DNA of 64,000 nt from Marinobacter salinus (GTDB taxonomy: Bacteria; Pseudomonadota; Gammaproteobacteria; Pseudomonadales; Oleiphilaceae): the NCBI RefSeq assembly GCF_001854125.1, contig NZ_CP017715.1:2356001-2420000 (forward strand). The letters run 5' to 3'. The notes beneath the pieces were generated by a model, which saw nothing but the letters and a program-made list of their open reading frames with translations, did no database searches and was not told the origin of the DNA. The translations under genes and the position numbers were made by a program. Shown one piece after another: positions 17,210 to 25,582 of this stretch (position 1 is its first letter; each line of letters opens with the position of its first letter).

Positions 17210-19336
17210 ATGACGAAGTACAACACTGGCAACCCGGTTGGCTCCGCTGATCCGAGAGATCTGTATGACAACGCAGAAAACACTGACGTGTGGGTGCTTT
17301 CGAAAGAAAAAGAAATGGCTCCGGACCGTTTAGGGGTTCAGCGTAAAACTTGGCACGGGATGGAGAAAGCGTTTGATGATTTCCTGGCGTCCAGTGGATA
17401 TCAAAACATGGGTACCTATGGGGCTGGGATAGAGTTCACCGCCTATAACCAAACGGTATTTGTAGGCGGCACTGCATGGAGGCTGGCGGCAAGCACTGGC
17501 CTGCCTTACACAACGACTGGCGCAGGAATGCCCGAGGGCGGCGCGTTCGTTGATATCGGGGATGCCGTACTCAGGCAGGAGCTTGCCGGTGATCCGGCTG
17601 ATGGCTTGGGCGCCTCTCTGGTAAACGGTAGCGTCATTTGGGTTTCAAGTGTGGCGGAAATGAAAGCCTATAATGTGCCCGCTAACACTCAATTCAATCT
17701 TGAGGCAGCTGGTCTATCGGGGATGTTTGTCTTCAGGGCCGGTAATTATGCCAGTGAAGTGACTGCTGACCCGTTCGGGGCGTTCTATATCGCGCGCGCG
17801 GGGGATCCGACAGGTGGAAGCGGTGTGTTTGAGAGAATAGATAAAGCTGTCGTGCACCAAAGCTGGTTCGGAATCGTGGACAACCCATTAATTGACATCG
17901 ACCAAACCGCACGGGTTAAAAGCTTTTGGGATCTCGCGGCGACGCAATCCATGGGTGTCGCATGGGATATGACTGTCGGCATTGCCGACAAACTCAATAC
18001 GCCATCAAACCTGAATCTACTGTGCAAAAACGTGACACTGAAAGTAAGAACGGATTTTGACGGTGGTACGGGTTTTCGGGAAGCAATTTCGAGCGAAAAC
18101 GCCAGTGATGTGCAAGTAGAAGGACTGCGACTGGATGGTAACGAAAGCGCGTTAGGTGGACTGACTCCGGTATTTGTCGGAGATCCAGTGCGCGGGTTTG
18201 CGGTAATTGGTGGGTGTGACAACGTCACGTTTCGATCCTGCAGAGCGGACAACGTGCAAGCCAATGCGTTTATCCATTTTTCCGGTGGTGCCTACACGCA
18301 AAGCAAAAACGTCATTTTTGATAACTGCGTAAGTGAAAACTCAGGGCTTGGTTTTGGCCAAGAAATTGTCCAAGGAACTGTTGTGACGCCGGAAGGGCCG
18401 GGCTATACCGAATACCGAAATTGCCGGGCAATTCTTTGCAACTATGGGCTATACGTTGCGGGCGGTGAATTTAAGGTGATCGGCGGATATTACCAGGCTA
18501 AACGCCTTCGGGCGTTGGTGGTCTACACCGGTGACGGGCACGCGGTGACCAAAGGCGATATCCAGAGCGCCACCTTCCGAATGACCCCGGAAACCGGCAA
18601 TAACCCGTGCGCCGAGTTCAAGTGCATCAATGAGCAATCCACAGCGCCGAACTACGAAGCGCAGCAAGACCTGGACGTAACCTTGTCGGGCGTGTGCAAA
18701 TTTATCCAGGATGAACCGACCGGCATTAACCTGAAAATCAAGGAGGGCTGCAACGTGAAGTGCACGGGGCCGGTGCTGATCGGCGGGGTTTCCTGCATCC
18801 GAACCGAGCAATCGAGTCTTACCGGCGGGCCGTATCGGCCCGGAGTAATTGTGTTCGATGCGCCAAAGTTCCGCGACTTCCAGACCGATGGAATAAGGGC
18901 GGATATGGAGATCAGCCTGACTGACCCGGTATTCAGCAGCCCGGCGGGCGTGTCGGCGGCGGGGGTGGAGCTGGTCACCGGCGGCGTGGTCCGGATGAAG
19001 CGGCCAACCTTCGGAGCCGCGACCGATGCCACAACGCTGGATAAGGGCGTAACCACCACGGCCAGCGGCACCCGGGCAATCGTCACTGAAGCCAAACCGG
19101 AGAACGTGACCACCCTGTTTTCGGTCACGGTGGCCAACGCGGCATTGTGGGACGTGGAAAAAACCGAGGGGGGCAGCGCCTTCGATCGAAACATTATCTA
19201 CGGCAGCGGAAGCCCGGAGGGGGTGGTTGCGGCCGCCCTGGGGCGAGTATACGTAGACACCGACGGGGGCGCGGGCACCACGCTGTACGTCAAGGAATCG
19301 GTCAACCTTGGAAGCACAGGATGGGTCGCCAAATAA
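17210..19336 (+). CDS. Phage tailspike / tail fibre with beta-helix domain
   Basis: The 708-residue receptor-binding protein. The N-terminal adaptor (TGNPVGSADPRDLYDNAENTDVWV, then DRLGVQRKTWHGMEKAFDDFL) is the widespread head-binding module of phage tailspikes. Residues about 250-480 have the repetitive short-strand pattern of a right-handed parallel beta-helix (NVTFRSCRADNVQAN, then NVIFDNCVSENSG), as in polysaccharide-degrading spikes. The C-terminal end has a GVVAAALGRVYVDTDGGAGTTLYVKE motif seen in trimerising fibre tails. The middle third is more AT-rich than both ends, suggesting module exchange. Confidence 0.85.
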   Translation: MTKYNTGNPVGSADPRDLYDNAENTDVWVLSKEKEMAPDRLGVQRKTWHGMEKAFDDFLASSGYQNMGTYGAGIEFTAYNQTVFVGGTAWRLAASTGLPYTTTGAGMPEGGAFVDIGDAVLRQELAGDPADGLGASLVNGSVIWVSSVAEMKAYNVPANTQFNLEAAGLSGMFVFRAGNYASEVTADPFGAFYIARAGDPTGGSGVFERIDKAVVHQSWFGIVDNPLIDIDQTARVKSFWDLAATQSMGVAWDMTVGIADKLNTPSNLNLLCKNVTLKVRTDFDGGTGFREAISSENASDVQVEGLRLDGNESALGGLTPVFVGDPVRGFAVIGGCDNVTFRSCRADNVQANAFIHFSGGAYTQSKNVIFDNCVSENSGLGFGQEIVQGTVVTPEGPGYTEYRNCRAILCNYGLYVAGGEFKVIGGYYQAKRLRALVVYTGDGHAVTKGDIQSATFRMTPETGNNPCAEFKCINEQSTAPNYEAQQDLDVTLSGVCKFIQDEPTGINLKIKEGCNVKCTGPVLIGGVSCIRTEQSSLTGGPYRPGVIVFDAPKFRDFQTDGIRADMEISLTDPVFSSPAGVSAAGVELVTGGVVRMKRPTFGAATDATTLDKGVTTTASGTRAIVTEAKPENVTTLFSVTVANAALWDVEKTEGGSAFDRNIIYGSGSPEGVVAAALGRVYVDTDGGAGTTLYVKESVNLGSTGWVAK

Positions 19337-19618
19337 TACCAAGCTGCAGCGTTAAGAGTCGAAAGCGTTAAAGCTTATCGTTGAAATCTGTATATTATGC
19401 CAAGCACCCAATGCAAGTGTTTTAGCGGTTAACTTAAGCCCGCACCAAGTCACCTAACTCGCTCAGCGATTACACGAAGCCAGGCCATTATGCGGATCCT
19501 GAAAAATCCAGTGTGGGCATTTTGTGGGCATGCCATCAACACGGATGCGCATTGATACGGTAATGTGGGCGAGGGCGTCCGGCTTCACCTTTTTGAAATC
19601 AAACACTTATAATTGCTG
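19337..19618. repeat. Prophage right-end arm repeats (integrase arm-type sites)
   Basis: No gene is seen in this 280-bp stretch. It holds two direct copies of TGTGGGCAT at 19512 and 19523, spaced 11 bp, and a third partial TGTGGGC at 19564. They lie 50-110 bp left of the 57-bp tRNA core at 19619. Closely spaced short direct repeats beside a core are typical integrase arm-binding sites, so I read this as the attachment arm of the prophage. Confidence 0.6.
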
Positions 19619-19675
19619 ACAGCACTCATAATGCTGGGGTCGGCGGTTCGACTCCGCCCCTTGCTACCAGTATTC
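19619..19675 (+). repeat. 57-bp attachment core, partial tRNA-Met copy
   Basis: Identical over 57 bp to 38191-38247. It covers the tRNA-Met anticodon stem, variable loop, T arm, acceptor 3' strand, CCA and five further bases (TATTC). The tRNA 5' half is absent here; the sequence to the left is prophage arm DNA, so this copy cannot make a tRNA. It is the shared boundary between the prophage and the mobilizable element. Confidence 0.9.
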
Positions 19676-19780
19676 TCCGACTTCCTGTCTCCGAAAACTG
19701 GTAAATTTGCTACCAATATCAGGAAGTTAATGAGCCCTTCAGGAAACTGTGGGGCTTTTTTATTGCCTGAAGAGTTTTCC

Positions 19781-19819
19781 TTTTTGCGAGCAAAGCTAGC
19801 TGGGGTCCTCATGGGGTCC
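19781..19819. repeat. Left-end integrase arm sites of the mobilizable element
   Basis: TTTTTGCGAGCAAA at 19781-19794 and two TGGGGTCC copies (19801, 19812) 11 bp apart. The same 14-mer and the same pair with the same 11-bp spacing occur beside the integrase gene at 37856-37922. The rest of 19676-19917 holds no recognisable gene; a weak hairpin with a T-run lies near 19740-19762. Confidence 0.7.
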
Positions 19820-19917
19820 AATCAGCTTGGATTTTTGCTGGGTTCCTATGGGGCCCAGTATTTGTGATCAAATCTTTTTTGAAACCAAAGGCTTTTTGAT
19901 TGCAAACAGAGACGCCG

Positions 19918-20205
19918 TCAGAGCGTCCGGAAAAGATTGGGCTCGCCATCATGCTCTTGAAGTATCGACTCAGCCGCCTTGCGCTGCTCTGGCCCTATCC
20001 TGCCCTTTTCCACCAATGAGCCAAGAACACCCCTAACTTGACCTGGCCCATAGATTTCAATGATACAGTCAATGTCAGACGGCACAGACATCCCGAGAAC
20101 ATCTCCGATCAACAGATGACCAGGAACTGCCTCAGGGTACCCAGGCAAATATTCACGACTTAGCCTCAGCTGCGTTCGAGTAATAAACCGGTTAATAGAT
20201 CTCAT
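19918..20205 (-). CDS. Hypothetical protein, 95 aa
   Basis: A small protein with start MRSINRFITRTQLRLSREYLPGYPEAVPG, followed by HLLIGDVLGMSVPSDIDCIIEIYGPGQ and a helical C-terminus (EQRKAAESILQEHDGEPNLF). The internal ATG at 20205 was chosen because the upstream in-frame extension is hydrophobic and lacks a ribosome site, though the chosen start also has only a weak one. I do not recognise a family. It is the first gene inside the left boundary of the mobile element and is transcribed toward that boundary. Confidence 0.5.
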   Translation of the reverse strand: MRSINRFITRTQLRLSREYLPGYPEAVPGHLLIGDVLGMSVPSDIDCIIEIYGPGQVRGVLGSLVEKGRIGPEQRKAAESILQEHDGEPNLFRTL

Positions 20206-20330
20206 GCGGCAAGATAATACTGTATATAAATACAGCACACTACCTACCAAAAACAATGGAGTTGCCTAGTTGGCGGCATTTAATTGTTGGGCCCAACGAG
20301 TCCATGCAGCGCCTCATCGGATTCGAAGGA

Positions 20331-21044
20331 TTACCATCGACTGCCAATAGCAGTCCGCCCTTCGTCGGATGCATCACAAACCGCTGCAACCCTCTTTCCG
20401 CGATCCTTCATGCCTTTAATCATCTTCTCAAGCTCTGCAGGATCTCGATCAGCGCACTCCGAAACAGTCAGCTGACTCATGAGACCATCACTCAGACTCG
20501 TAAGCCGCCTAGGAAGCTCATACAACTTGAGACAAGCGCAACCCTGGATGCTAGACCTCGAAGCAAAAGCGTAGACCAGTCCCTCAGTGACAATGCCCTG
20601 CCTCTCGTAATTAAGGAACTGCTCAGCGTATCGCTCTCTCAACCGATTTGATTCTACAAAATCGCTAATTTCCCTGTGCTGATCGCATCGAGTAGCCCAC
20701 CAACCGGCTGCATCACTAAGACGCCCAGGCGCTCCACAAAAATCGCATGTACGAACTGAGAGAGAGGCAAATATCGTTTCTAGAATCTCCTGCTCATCAG
20801 CAGCGCATGGAAGATTGCAGTAGATGCGCAGAGTCCCGAATTTTTCTTTGACCTGACTTATACCAGCAGCTTTGCCAGTCGCTCTTTGCATGTCATCTAC
20901 AAAACCAAAAAGCTCAAAGATAAGCGGATACCATCCTGGCCCAACTTCCAAGCCAAATCGATTAAAAGAGTTGTCGTCTCTCTGATGCATCAAAAGCGGA
21001 TAAGAATCAGAAAACTTTTTCATGACACGATCATACATACTCAC
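20331..21044 (-). CDS. Hypothetical protein with zinc-ribbon-like Cys/His cluster
   Basis: A 237-residue protein of a widespread but unnamed type. The first half has GLEVGPGWYPLIFELFGFVDDM and the conserved string SQVKEKFGTLRIYCN. It is followed by CDFCGAPG and a later GWWATRCDQH, which together form a C-x2-C ... C-x2-H cluster likely to bind zinc. The GTG at 21044 was chosen since AGGA lies 6 nt upstream; an ATG follows two codons later. Function is unknown. Similar small orphan genes often occur on prophages and islands. Confidence 0.65.
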   Translation of the reverse strand: MSMYDRVMKKFSDSYPLLMHQRDDNSFNRFGLEVGPGWYPLIFELFGFVDDMQRATGKAAGISQVKEKFGTLRIYCNLPCAADEQEILETIFASLSVRTCDFCGAPGRLSDAAGWWATRCDQHREISDFVESNRLRERYAEQFLNYERQGIVTEGLVYAFASRSSIQGCACLKLYELPRRLTSLSDGLMSQLTVSECADRDPAELEKMIKGMKDRGKRVAAVCDASDEGRTAIGSRW

Positions 21045-21293
21045 AGGCAATCCTTTTTCTATAACATTTATTATCACCAGAAAGCCTCTCTGCTATATTT
21101 AAACGCATTCGAGCGATAACACACTTTCTCTATTCTAGTTGGATGAGCCTGATTTGAGATCTGAAGACTAAAAGAGCGATAACTGGATCGGCAGAATGTC
21201 GATGAAGTGGAGGCACCCCCTTTCAATGCCCTCCCCACTTGCAAAAAAGAGTCATTTTTTATTCTATATATTTTTATAAATATTCTTTTATGA

Positions 21294-21444
21294 TATACTT
21301 ATTTATCAATACAGGTTCTTGTTTTGCTGCCTGCACAGTAACCTATTGGATTTGAAAGTGGCTGGTTGATTTTGATTTCTTCTCACACATCAAATCTTAG
21401 TCTTACCTCCCAGACACGACGCCCCACGGACGGGGCTTTTTTTT
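21294..21444 (+). ncRNA. Candidate small RNA (about 140 nt) downstream of rep
   Basis: An extended -10 box TGATATACT (21291-21299) in a very AT-rich stretch would start transcription near 21306. A strong hairpin with eight T residues ends at 21444, and no open frame of note lies between. The remaining DNA from 21045 to 21290 has no gene. The RNA would run toward the 3' end of the replication gene, which is on the other strand. It may be a regulatory RNA of replication, or a short unrecognised leader. Confidence 0.35.
21421..21444 (+). terminator. Rho-independent terminator, plus strand
   Basis: The stem GCCCC / GGGGC with a 6-nt loop is followed by eight T residues. On the minus strand no T-run follows, so it serves plus-strand transcription rather than the replication gene. 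Confidence 0.8.
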
Positions 21445-21507
21445 GACCACAAACGAATAATCGTTTCGTCTCAATCGATGGGGAACCGTCCTTGGCTATT
21501 AGCTGGG

Positions 21508-24036
21508 TCAGGCGCTTAGCATTCCAGCGAACTCCCTCTCCCTTTCTTCAGTTGCCTGCTTTTGAACTTCCAGCTCCTTTTCAATCCGCTTTCTTTCTTC
21601 TCTGGCCTTTTCGGCGTCAATAGACTTCCGGGCACGCTTCTCGATATCAGTGATCAAGATATCCTCTGACTCGACTGCTTCAACCGCTCCCGGGCTGACC
21701 TCAACAGCAAAGTATTTGTCCGCAATCTCCGAGAGGTTGTGCTCAATGGTCTTTTTATCTTTCCTGACTTTTTTCGTCAGTGCGCCAACGCTGTAGATTC
21801 GCGCAGAGTTGTTCTTTGAAACATTAATCAGCGTATGTCCGAGCGCCTTAAGACAGTCTTTGACGATCTGGACCTTGTTTACCTTGCCGAAGTTCGCAAG
21901 TGGGAACACAAGACAGATGAGCGCCATCCCAGCTGATGCTTTGCCGTTCTCAAGGGCTACTGGTTTGAGCAGGTTCTCGAAAGCTTCGTCGGCCTTTTCT
22001 TTCGTGATCTCTGACTTCTTCAGGTTGTCGAAATCAACGCCAGCCTCGATCAGGAACTGAGCTGCAACGTCTGCGGCGATATCCATTCTGGAAACTTCAG
22101 GGCTGCCTGATACTCGCTTCGCCAGGACCTTGCGGTTAAGCGTGATCTTGTCGATATCCAGTTCAAAGATTTCTTCATATGACTCATCAGAGATCTCTAG
22201 CAGCTGAAGGAGGTCAAGAGCCTCGATAGTCCGCGCTGCTTGCTCTTGCGAGTAGGTCTGAGCGTCTTTCTTGCCGAGGTCTACGTCCGCTAACCTTCCG
22301 GCTGCGCGAAGGTCAGAGGCTTCCTGAGCGGCTTTTCTACTGATCTCGCGATTGGATACGCGACCAACCTTTTTAGCTTCCCTTCCCTGTTTTACTTTGT
22401 CCAGGTCAGCATATTCACGGACGACCTCAAAGCCGAGCTGTTGAGCCGCGATCAGAACAGTCTGCCTGAAATTCCTGAACTGCTGATTTTTGCGGGCGGC
22501 GTGATCAGAAAGAAACTTTCCAGACTCTGTCTCATAGAGCGCGACGGTGTCCTTGAACGGATGCTCTGAGGACTTAATGAGGCTCTGGTGAATAATGGTC
22601 TGGGCCTCGGTCTGTCTGCGGCTTGGCGTGCCTTGTCTAAAAGACAGGTAGATGGTGTCGGCGCAACGGAAGCGCCTCATAGCCTGTAATTGGGAGATGG
22701 GGTTAAGCGTATATCCCGACATCACATACACGCTCTTGAAGCGCTCATCGACAATAGAAGCGCCCGCGTTGATAACCGGGCTGATTAAAGCAACGTCAGC
22801 TTTCTCAAGAATGGCAGGGAGGTCGTCGAGGCTCTGTCCGGTCTCTTCGAAATACGCCGAATTGATGCCAATTACTTTTTTGCTCGTTGCCTCTTCCAAA
22901 GTTTTAACGATCAAGGAGAAGTCCTCGACATTGTAATCGCAGAAGCCAGCGACCTTTTGACCGGCGATCGCTTCGTCAATCATTTTTGATATTATTTCGG
23001 ACTCTTTTTTCAAATATATGGTATTTTTATTTTCCTGACCTGCGGTGATGATGCGAGCCTGGGAGCCAGTAATGCTGTAGAGCTTTTCGATTGTCTTGTC
23101 CGTGATCGTGGCGTCAGCGACGATAACCTTATCCGATTGCTTAAGCAGGTCAGCAAAAGTATCCATGCCAGCAACGCGCTCCTTGTAGGTCTTGCCAAAT
23201 GTGCCGCTCGACATGTGATCAAAAAAGTCCTCAATCTCGTCGATGATAACGATCTTTGCCGCTCTCCTCGCTTTCTCGTTTTTGCTCATAACGACAGAGT
23301 TGATAACACCGATCAGACCTTTCTTTTCTTCCTTGGACTCACTCTGGTAGTGGTCAGCATGATCAGCCGAAAAGAAATTTGACGCGATCGTGCGTTTTCC
23401 TGTGATCATGACCGGGAAAAGGCCTTGCTCCCTTGCGTCGTTGTAGACAGATCTGATGGCTTCGGTCTTTCCAGATCCCATTTTACCGTTCAAAACTATT
23501 AGTTTCTGACTAAACGCCAATATTTCTTTATATATGACATTGTATTTTGGTGCGACTTCCGCGGTGTAGAAGGTCGTGTGATACGACTTGATCCGCTGCT
23601 CTCTTTCAGCGATTGCCCACTCGATGGTCTTGATGGTCTGCTCGCCCTCTTCGCCCAAACTTTCTCTTAGCTGCTCCAGGTCATCAGAAAAAAAGCTAAC
23701 TTGCCACGTATCTGCGACAACTCCACCCACAATTTTGCGAGCCTCCGACTGGAGATTAGTACCGTCAGCATACTTGACGAGTAACAGCGCTTTTTCGAGC
23801 TTGCTCAGTTTCTCAAACGAGACAATGTCATCTTCGGAAAATGCAATTGCTTTAACGCAAGGGGTCTTAAAGGCCAGCTTGGCCAGTTCGTAATCGCGGT
23901 ATTCTGCTGATTTATCAGAGGGAGCTTTGAGAGTAACTGAAAGAATCTCGTTTTCGTAATCGACTTCTTGTCTTAACTGCTGGAGTTCCTCTTTGTAATC
24001 TTTATCAACAACTACATGTTTAACTAACTTCGACAT
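21508..24036 (-). CDS. Replication helicase, CyRepA1 / herpes origin-binding-like
   Basis: The 842-residue protein has an SF2 helicase core that I relate to plasmid replication proteins of the CyRepA1 family and the Herpes_ori_bp domain. Visible motifs are Walker A GKMGSGKT (184-191), Walker B IVIIDEIEDFFDHM (Asp266-Glu267) and VIVADATITD (Asp308), typical of this family. ISPVINAGASI follows at about 418-428 and the motif VI box QAMRRFR at 451-457. The C-terminal 300 residues are charged, with a terminal coiled coil rich in Glu/Lys/Arg. There is no primase signature. It probably opens or loads replication at the element's own origin after excision. The family assignment needs a profile search. 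Confidence 0.75.
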   Translation of the reverse strand: MSKLVKHVVVDKDYKEELQQLRQEVDYENEILSVTLKAPSDKSAEYRDYELAKLAFKTPCVKAIAFSEDDIVSFEKLSKLEKALLLVKYADGTNLQSEARKIVGGVVADTWQVSFFSDDLEQLRESLGEEGEQTIKTIEWAIAEREQRIKSYHTTFYTAEVAPKYNVIYKEILAFSQKLIVLNGKMGSGKTEAIRSVYNDAREQGLFPVMITGKRTIASNFFSADHADHYQSESKEEKKGLIGVINSVVMSKNEKARRAAKIVIIDEIEDFFDHMSSGTFGKTYKERVAGMDTFADLLKQSDKVIVADATITDKTIEKLYSITGSQARIITAGQENKNTIYLKKESEIISKMIDEAIAGQKVAGFCDYNVEDFSLIVKTLEEATSKKVIGINSAYFEETGQSLDDLPAILEKADVALISPVINAGASIVDERFKSVYVMSGYTLNPISQLQAMRRFRCADTIYLSFRQGTPSRRQTEAQTIIHQSLIKSSEHPFKDTVALYETESGKFLSDHAARKNQQFRNFRQTVLIAAQQLGFEVVREYADLDKVKQGREAKKVGRVSNREISRKAAQEASDLRAAGRLADVDLGKKDAQTYSQEQAARTIEALDLLQLLEISDESYEEIFELDIDKITLNRKVLAKRVSGSPEVSRMDIAADVAAQFLIEAGVDFDNLKKSEITKEKADEAFENLLKPVALENGKASAGMALICLVFPLANFGKVNKVQIVKDCLKALGHTLINVSKNNSARIYSVGALTKKVRKDKKTIEHNLSEIADKYFAVEVSPGAVEAVESEDILITDIEKRARKSIDAEKAREERKRIEKELEVQKQATEEREREFAGMLSA

Positions 24037-24948
24037 CTTCTTACCTTCTATTCTGATTAATTTTTCTTCTCACATTTCTATTTTACCACACTTTTCCAAC
24101 ATGGAAGGACACTATATATCCGAATTACAGATAACGTTGTTCGATTTTTTAAAAGCGCAAATCATCCTTCCAGGATTGAAAGTAAATAGAATAAATCAGG
24201 GCCTTCTCAGCAGTCATCAACGGGCAGTTTTTTAATGAAAATTATTTTCTTAATATATAAGACTTGAATTCTAAGGAAAAAGTGCCATACCACTGAAAAT
24301 GCTGCATACAGATCTATCTCCAAGACTTTTTATAGTCACGCCCTTCGGGCTTAAAATCCCCAATGGTGGCTTTCTCCTATTTGCAGATTTTTAAGCATTT
24401 AAAAAATTGCAGCCTATCCGCAATGGCGCTCGAGAATACAGAAATATAACCAGCAAAGCTCTTCATATGGCAGGAAAATAAACAAGAACAGCAGGAGCAA
24501 TCGCTGTTTTCGATAAGAATGGTCAATTTGTGAATACCCAGTATGTGCCCCTTCAGGTCCGATAAGAGCTAATATTTCTAGGCTCCACCTTTCATCTCTG
24601 CTTCAGATAGTTGCTACTCGCTCTTACCCCATAGTGGCTCCGTCCACAGAGCTGGAGAAGTAAGGCTCCAATCATTGCGATTGCGTCCGAAGCCATTAAA
24701 GTCATCCGTAAAGGCGATCGTACCCGCGTAAAAGCTCATTAACTATACTATTTCGAACAAGAAATTATCCATTTCCTAAAATCAAAGCATGATGACTAAG
24801 AGGAGGCGCTCTCTCAGCTTCTAAAGCGACAGTACCCTCAAAAGTCAGAATCTTTTCTCGAGTATGACGACACTGATCTAAAATCGTTAGAGATGGAGCT
24901 AGAAGATCTTGTTTGATAAAGTTACCCATGATCAAAAGAGGTTTACAT
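24037..24948. other. Gene-poor AT-rich stretch upstream of rep
   Basis: About 900 bp with no supported gene on either strand; open frames are short and lack ribosome sites. The part next to 24037 must hold the rep promoter (on the minus strand a TATATAGTG-like -10 region lies about 70 nt upstream of the rep start). A small hairpin GCCCTTCGGGC is seen at about 24341. The rest may be decayed sequence or origin-flanking DNA. Confidence 0.4.
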
Positions 24949-25233
24949 ATGACTAAGAAAGAAGAAGTTGCGCTCAAAGTATTCCATGAGATTTGTAAGA
25001 ATTGGGAAGTTAGCGAAGAAGATAAAGATAGGCTTTTTGGAGATCAGTTGGATTTTGATCGCATATCTAATCTAATGACCATATATAGATACCTTCATAC
25101 CATTTTGCCTTCGCCAGTTCGTGCTAATGCCTGGCCTCGCAAGCCCAATAAATCATTCAATGGAAAGTCAGCCCTCGAAGCTATGCAAGACGATCCAGAG
25201 CGTGTCCGGAAATATTTAGAAAAACACCTCTAA
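24949..25233 (+). CDS. Orphan antitoxin-like protein, MbcA/ParS/Xre C-terminal domain
   Basis: A 94-residue protein whose C-terminal half fits the MbcA/ParS/Xre antitoxin toxin-binding domain (formerly DUF2384): VRANAWPRKPNKSFNGKSALEAMQDDP followed by VRKYLEKHL. The N-terminal part (KKEEVALKVFHEICKNWEVSEEDKDRLFG) is a short helical region rather than a full Xre helix-turn-helix. The ATG at 24949 follows AGAGG at good spacing and is preferred to an upstream TTG. The usual partner, a RES-domain toxin gene directly downstream, is absent; non-coding palindromic repeats follow instead. It may act as a solitary regulator or plasmid maintenance factor. Confidence 0.7.
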   Translation: MTKKEEVALKVFHEICKNWEVSEEDKDRLFGDQLDFDRISNLMTIYRYLHTILPSPVRANAWPRKPNKSFNGKSALEAMQDDPERVRKYLEKHL

Positions 25234-25244
25234 TCCGATTTCCC

Positions 25245-25582
25245 TCAGCAATTTCCTAGGAAATTTCGAGCCAAAAACCCTGTAATTCGCTGTTTTTAGT
25301 ATCGAAATCGGTTCTTTTATTTTTCGAAAAAATACCGCTTTCCCCATTTATGATTACCGGTAATCAAGCACCACTTTCACCCCGTAACCCGTTGTTTAGT
25401 AGTAGGAAAATGCCGTTTCTATTTTTTGCAAAAAATACCTCTTTTACCCAACTTTGTTAACCGGTTAACGCTGACACTTTTTTTGCCGTAAGCCATTGAT
25501 TTAATGCAACTTAAGGGTTCTTATAATTTTTGCAATAATTAACGATTTTTCCACCATTTGCTAGCTTTTCAGTCAAATGGTT
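25245..25582. repeat. Tandem ~103-bp imperfect repeats with paired palindromes
   Basis: About three and a third degenerate units. Each unit has an A/T palindrome (TTTTTCGAAAAA centred 25325.5; TTTTTTGCAAAAAA centred 25428.5; a weaker TTGCAA centred 25532.5). About 33 bp on lies a second palindrome (TGATTACCGGTAATCA centred 25358.5; GTTAACCGGTTAAC centred 25462.5; GCTAGC within a longer CCATTTG/CAAATGG inverted repeat near 25567). A first unit shows only AATTTCCTAGGAAATT centred 25257.5. A GTAA-x2-CG/CA-TTG-like string recurs between units. Sequence drifts while palindromy and spacing are kept, so protein binding on DNA is likely, as an origin, partition centromere or regulatory array. No gene is seen from 25234 to 25784. 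Confidence 0.75.

Larger units (their letters stand above)
1..19675 (+). mobile_element. Prophage late region (siphovirus-like), right part only
   Basis: A continuous plus-strand run of packaging, head, connector, tail and tailspike genes in the canonical order of lambda/HK97-like long-tailed phages. The module is compact, with many 1-11 nt gene overlaps. It ends with arm-type repeats at 19512-19570 and a 57-bp tRNA-Met 3' fragment at 19619-19675, which is taken as the right attachment site. No integrase, repressor, replication or lysis gene lies inside the window, so the left part of the prophage must lie before position 1. No broken structural gene was seen, so the late module looks intact. 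Confidence 0.9.

Noticed and set aside
18449..19342. 297-codon minus-strand frame under the tailspike
   Set aside because: Antisense shadow of the GC-rich tailspike 3' part; composition is Arg/Gly/His-rich as expected for shadows.
19619..19675. Reading the left core as a second functional tRNA-Met
   Set aside because: The 5' acceptor strand and D arm are missing; the preceding sequence is prophage arm DNA.
20256..20651. 131-codon plus-strand frame opposite the zinc-ribbon-like gene
   Set aside because: Overlaps a better supported minus-strand gene and has no ribosome site or recognisable domain.
25245..25582. CRISPR array
   Set aside because: Repeats are ~103 bp, diverged and palindromic, with no constant short repeat alternating with unique spacers, and no cas genes are present.
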